Below, piece by piece: positions 61,706-64,000 of a stretch of DNA of 64,000 nt. The translations under genes were made by a program, and so were the position numbers. The notes beneath the pieces are model-generated. The model saw nothing but the letters and a program-made list of their open reading frames with translations. It was not told where the DNA came from and made no database searches. How positions within the stretch are numbered: position 1 is the first letter of the stretch; each line of letters begins with the position of its first letter. This DNA is from RGIG2206 sp045579085. GTDB lineage: Bacteria > Bacillota > Clostridia > Oscillospirales > Acutalibacteraceae. The stretch is taken from contig JAZNLO010000020.1 of the NCBI GenBank assembly GCA_045579085.1, forward strand, positions 9,313 through 73,312, read 5' to 3'.

Positions 61706-62208
61706 GCGAGATACAGGTTGACTTAAACGGGCAGATAGTTTCGTTCTGGATAGCGGTTGCTCTGGGTGCTGTGTTGTGCGTGCTGTACGATGTGCTTAAA
61801 TTTGCAAGACTGGTTTTTCGTTCGGGCAAAACAGCCGTTTTTGTGCAGGACTTAGCGTGGTGGACTGTCACTGCATTGGCAACGTACGTGCTGTTGCTTG
61901 TGCGTTGCAAGGGTGTGGTGCGCTCATACGCAGTAATCGGTGAGGTGGTTGGCTTTGCGGCGTATCGGTTTACTGTAAGCCGTGTAGCTGAGAAGCCACT
62001 TAAGAAACTTGCTTTGGCTGTCAGAGCGGCGGCGAGGTTTGTAGAAACAAAAATTTTAGCGCCTATAACAGCGGCTGTTAAGAAAATAATCAGGTGGATT
62101 GAGAAAATTTTAAAAAAGTTCACAAATTTCTTGAAAAACCACTTGAAACAGTCTGTAAAAATGTTGTATAATCCCCATAAGAATGGGCGAAAGCGCCCGA
62201 AAAAGTGA
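61702..62208 (+). CDS. yabQ: Spore cortex protein YabQ
   Basis: 168 residues. Four membrane segments in the first 100 residues (FWIAVALGAVLCVLYDVLKFARLVF) and a basic C-terminal amphipathic part (KKIIRWIEKILKKFTNFLKN). YabQ locates to the forespore outer membrane and is required for cortex formation. Confidence 0.92.
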   Translation: MSEIQVDLNGQIVSFWIAVALGAVLCVLYDVLKFARLVFRSGKTAVFVQDLAWWTVTALATYVLLLVRCKGVVRSYAVIGEVVGFAAYRFTVSRVAEKPLKKLALAVRAAARFVETKILAPITAAVKKIIRWIEKILKKFTNFLKNHLKQSVKMLYNPHKNGRKRPKK

Positions 62209-62219
62209 GGGGTATTGCA

Positions 62220-62507
62220 GTGAGACGAGCAAGACAAGGCAAAAGACACAGTATAATCGTGCGCCTTGCGCTGCTGGTGTTCGCTGTTTATTTAACCTTT
62301 GCTTTGTGGGATGTTCACACAGAGCTTGTAAAGGACAAGGCAACGCTTGCTCAAAAACAAGAGCAGTATGAGTCTGTTACGCTGCAGAATCAGGAGCTTA
62401 AGAATCTGCTCAGCAGCGGCTCTGAAAAAGAGCTGATTGAGCGTGCCGCGAGGGACAGGCTTGGCTATGTCTTTAAGGGCGAGATTGTGTTTAAGCAAAC
62501 TCGCTAA
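62220..62507 (+). CDS. divIC: Septum formation initiator (DivIC/FtsB)
   Basis: 95 residues from the GTG at 62220, after GAGGGG; a GTG at 62205 overlaps the site. Short cytoplasmic basic tail, one membrane segment (LALLVFAVYLTFALW), a coiled coil (KATLAQKQEQYESVTLQNQEL) broken here for length, and a DRLGYVFKGEIVF end. Bitopic divisome protein. Confidence 0.93.
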   Translation: MRRARQGKRHSIIVRLALLVFAVYLTFALWDVHTELVKDKATLAQKQEQYESVTLQNQELKNLLSSGSEKELIERAARDRLGYVFKGEIVFKQTR

Positions 62508-62581
62508 AGCTGTGCAAACGGCAATTTTGAATGTGTAAATATTGCGAAGGGGCTTCGCATTAGGGAGGATTTTTTCTTAGT

Positions 62582-63016
62582 ATGAATCAGCTTGAGGTTG
62601 GCAGTATTGTTGAAGGAAAGGTTACAGGGATAACCAAATTCGGCGCATTTGTTTCGCTTGGCGAAGGTAAAAGCGGAATGGTGCACGTGTCTGAGGTAGC
62701 ATCATCGTTTGTTGAAAATATTAACGATTTTCTTCAGGTGGGGCAGGACGTAAAAGTAAAGGTTATCAACATCGGTGAGGACGGAAAGGTAAGCCTTTCA
62801 ATCAAGCGCACGCAAGAAAAGCCGAAGAGAGTTCAGAAAAAGCCTGCCGAAGTACCGGGACGTCCTACAGGCGGCGAGTGGACTGCTAAGAGGAACGAAC
62901 CGATGTCATTTGAGGATATGATGAACAAGTTCAAGCAGACGAGCGACGATAAGATATCAGGTCTTAAAAAGAAAAACAACCTTGATGTTCGTCGTTCTCG
63001 AAAGGGCACAAGATAA
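62582..63016 (+). CDS. S1-domain RNA-binding protein (YabR-like)
   Basis: 144 residues. One S1 domain (VGSIVEGKVTGITKFGAFVSL, then GKVSLSIKR) followed by a basic, low-complexity tail. Bacillus yabR occupies the same place after divIC. General stress protein 13-like; exact role unknown. AGGGAGG site. Confidence 0.92.
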   Translation: MNQLEVGSIVEGKVTGITKFGAFVSLGEGKSGMVHVSEVASSFVENINDFLQVGQDVKVKVINIGEDGKVSLSIKRTQEKPKRVQKKPAEVPGRPTGGEWTAKRNEPMSFEDMMNKFKQTSDDKISGLKKKNNLDVRRSRKGTR

Positions 63017-63022
63017 ACGGTT

Positions 63023-63058
63023 AAACCGCCTTAGGTCTTATGGCTTAAGGCGGTTTTT
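63023..63058 (+). terminator. Terminator after the S1 gene
   Basis: AAACCGCCTTA / TAAGGCGGTTT, 12-base loop, followed by TTTTT. Confidence 0.92.
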
Positions 63059-63071
63059 GTGACGAAGATTG

Positions 63072-63100
63072 TTGCGAAACAAAAATATATATGATATAAT
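63072..63100 (+). promoter_or_regulatory. Promoter of the fumarase gene
   Basis: TTGCGA (63072-63077), 17 bases, TATAAT (63095-63100) with TG upstream. Confidence 0.7.
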
Positions 63101-63129
63101 CTTGGTATAATTTACAATTGAGGTGCCTA

Positions 63130-63972
63130 ATGAGAGAGCTTAATGTATCAATCATAACTGAGGCAGTTGCAGCGCTTTGCTCAGATGCAAACCGAATTCT
63201 GCCAAACAGCTTATGCTCTGTTATTTCAGATGCCGCCGAAAATGAAAGTGACGCGCTCGGCAAAAGAATAATGTGCGATATATGCAAAAACATAGATGCC
63301 GCCAAGTCGCTTGATATACCTGTGTGTCAGGATACGGGAATGGCGGTTGTGTTTATTGAGGTTGGACAAGACGTGCATCTTGTCGGCGGTACGCTCACAG
63401 AAGCAGTAAATGAGGGCGTCAGAGCGGGTTATGAAAAGGGACTTTTGAGAAAGTCTGTGGTGGCTGACCCGATGCGCCGCGTAAACACAAACGATAACAC
63501 GCCTGCTGTTATTCATACTACTTTGGTTGAGGGTGACAAGGTAAAAATTACCGTTGTGCCAAAGGGCTTTGGCAGCGAGAATATGAGCGCTGTACGTATG
63601 CTTACTCCGTCTGCCTCCAGAGATGACGTGATTCAGGCAGTGGTGGACATTGTTAAGACTGCAGGCAGCAACCCGTGCCCGCCAATAGCTGTTGGAGTAG
63701 GCATCGGCGGTGATTTTGAGTATGCGGCTCTGCTTGCAAAACGTGCTTTGTGCAGAGATGCAAGCATCAGGAATCCCGATGAGTTTTACGCTCAGCTTGA
63801 GAAAGATATGTTGACGGCTGTTAATAAGCTCGGCATCGGCCCTCAGGGCTTTGGCGGAGATACGACGGCGCTGTATGTTAATATTGAGCAGTTTGCAACG
63901 CATATAGCAGGTCTTCCTGTGGCGGTAAACATCGGCTGCCACGTTACAAGGCACAAAACTGTTGAGTTATAA
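63130..63972 (+). CDS. Class I fumarase (or tartrate dehydratase) alpha subunit
   Basis: 280 residues from the ATG at 63130; the in-frame TTG at 63118 lies in the TTGAGGTG ribosome site. Iron-sulphur cysteines are visible in VCQDTGMAVV, GSNPCPPIAVGVG and NIGCHVTRHK. The alpha subunit pairs with a beta subunit expected just past the right edge. Fumarate/malate is likeliest; L-tartrate dehydratase cannot be excluded. Confidence 0.93.
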   Translation: MRELNVSIITEAVAALCSDANRILPNSLCSVISDAAENESDALGKRIMCDICKNIDAAKSLDIPVCQDTGMAVVFIEVGQDVHLVGGTLTEAVNEGVRAGYEKGLLRKSVVADPMRRVNTNDNTPAVIHTTLVEGDKVKITVVPKGFGSENMSAVRMLTPSASRDDVIQAVVDIVKTAGSNPCPPIAVGVGIGGDFEYAALLAKRALCRDASIRNPDEFYAQLEKDMLTAVNKLGIGPQGFGGDTTALYVNIEQFATHIAGLPVAVNIGCHVTRHKTVEL

Positions 63973-64000
63973 GCAAACGTTAAATATGAAAAACCCCTTT

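Noticed and set aside
63226..63954. 242-residue open frame antisense to the fumarase gene
   Set aside because: A Cys/His/Arg-rich shadow with no recognisable domain; the plus-strand fumarase accounts for the sequence.

Overview
The window looks like the chromosome of an anaerobic, spore-forming, fibre-degrading gut Clostridia member, probably Ruminococcaceae/Oscillospirales. The evidence is dockerin-bearing secreted proteins at the left edge, pyruvate phosphate dikinase, several sporulation genes (gerW/ytfJ, yabP, yabQ, a spoVB-like flippase, tepA, spoIIIE-type ftsK), strong AGGAGG ribosome sites and Firmicutes gene order. I see no rRNA, tRNA, CRISPR array or transposase.

Layout. 1-4.9 kb: two dockerin proteins, the first cut by the window edge. 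4.9-8.1 kb: ytfI/ytfJ-like sporulation pair, divergent from a TetR regulator and ABC exporter. 8.1-13.5 kb (minus): pth, mfd and a PrsA-like foldase. 13.5-16.5 kb: ppdK with a structured-looking leader. 16.5-21.1 kb: small, mostly membrane-protein genes, including an isoprenylcysteine methyltransferase homologue next to a CAAX-protease homologue; the tail of ppdK with its terminator is duplicated here. 21.1-23.5 kb: AT-rich type II restriction-modification pair with a HEAT-repeat/methyltransferase fusion. 23.6-24.5 kb: aldo/keto reductase. 24.6-35.9 kb: a sugar-acid locus with a GH2 glycosidase and GPH symporter (minus), two AraC regulators, and the full glucuronate-to-KDPG pathway uxaC-uxuA-uxuB-eda-kdgK (plus).

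36.1-43.1 kb: a tightly coupled seven-gene cluster (aminotransferase, ATP-grasp ligase, GNAT, LicD, TarI/IspD-like cytidylyltransferase, LicC-LicA fusion, lactonase-family metallo-hydrolase). It probably makes and attaches a CDP-activated amino-alcohol-like group, and is the best candidate for an undescribed system. 43.2-48.3 kb (minus): tepA, uppP, ftsK and a ComEC-like hydrolase. 48.4-63.0 kb: housekeeping and sporulation genes in conserved Firmicutes order (AEC transporter, queH, recJ, relA-dtd-MBL-hemZ, zinc-ribbon protein, mtnN-spoVB-mazG-hup-rqcP-yabP-yabQ-divIC-S1 protein). The window ends in a class I fumarase alpha subunit.

Many starts were moved to an ATG/GTG/TTG 5-10 bases after a Shine-Dalgarno where the longest open frame begins inside or next to that Shine-Dalgarno. 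All family names are from recognition by eye; no search was run.
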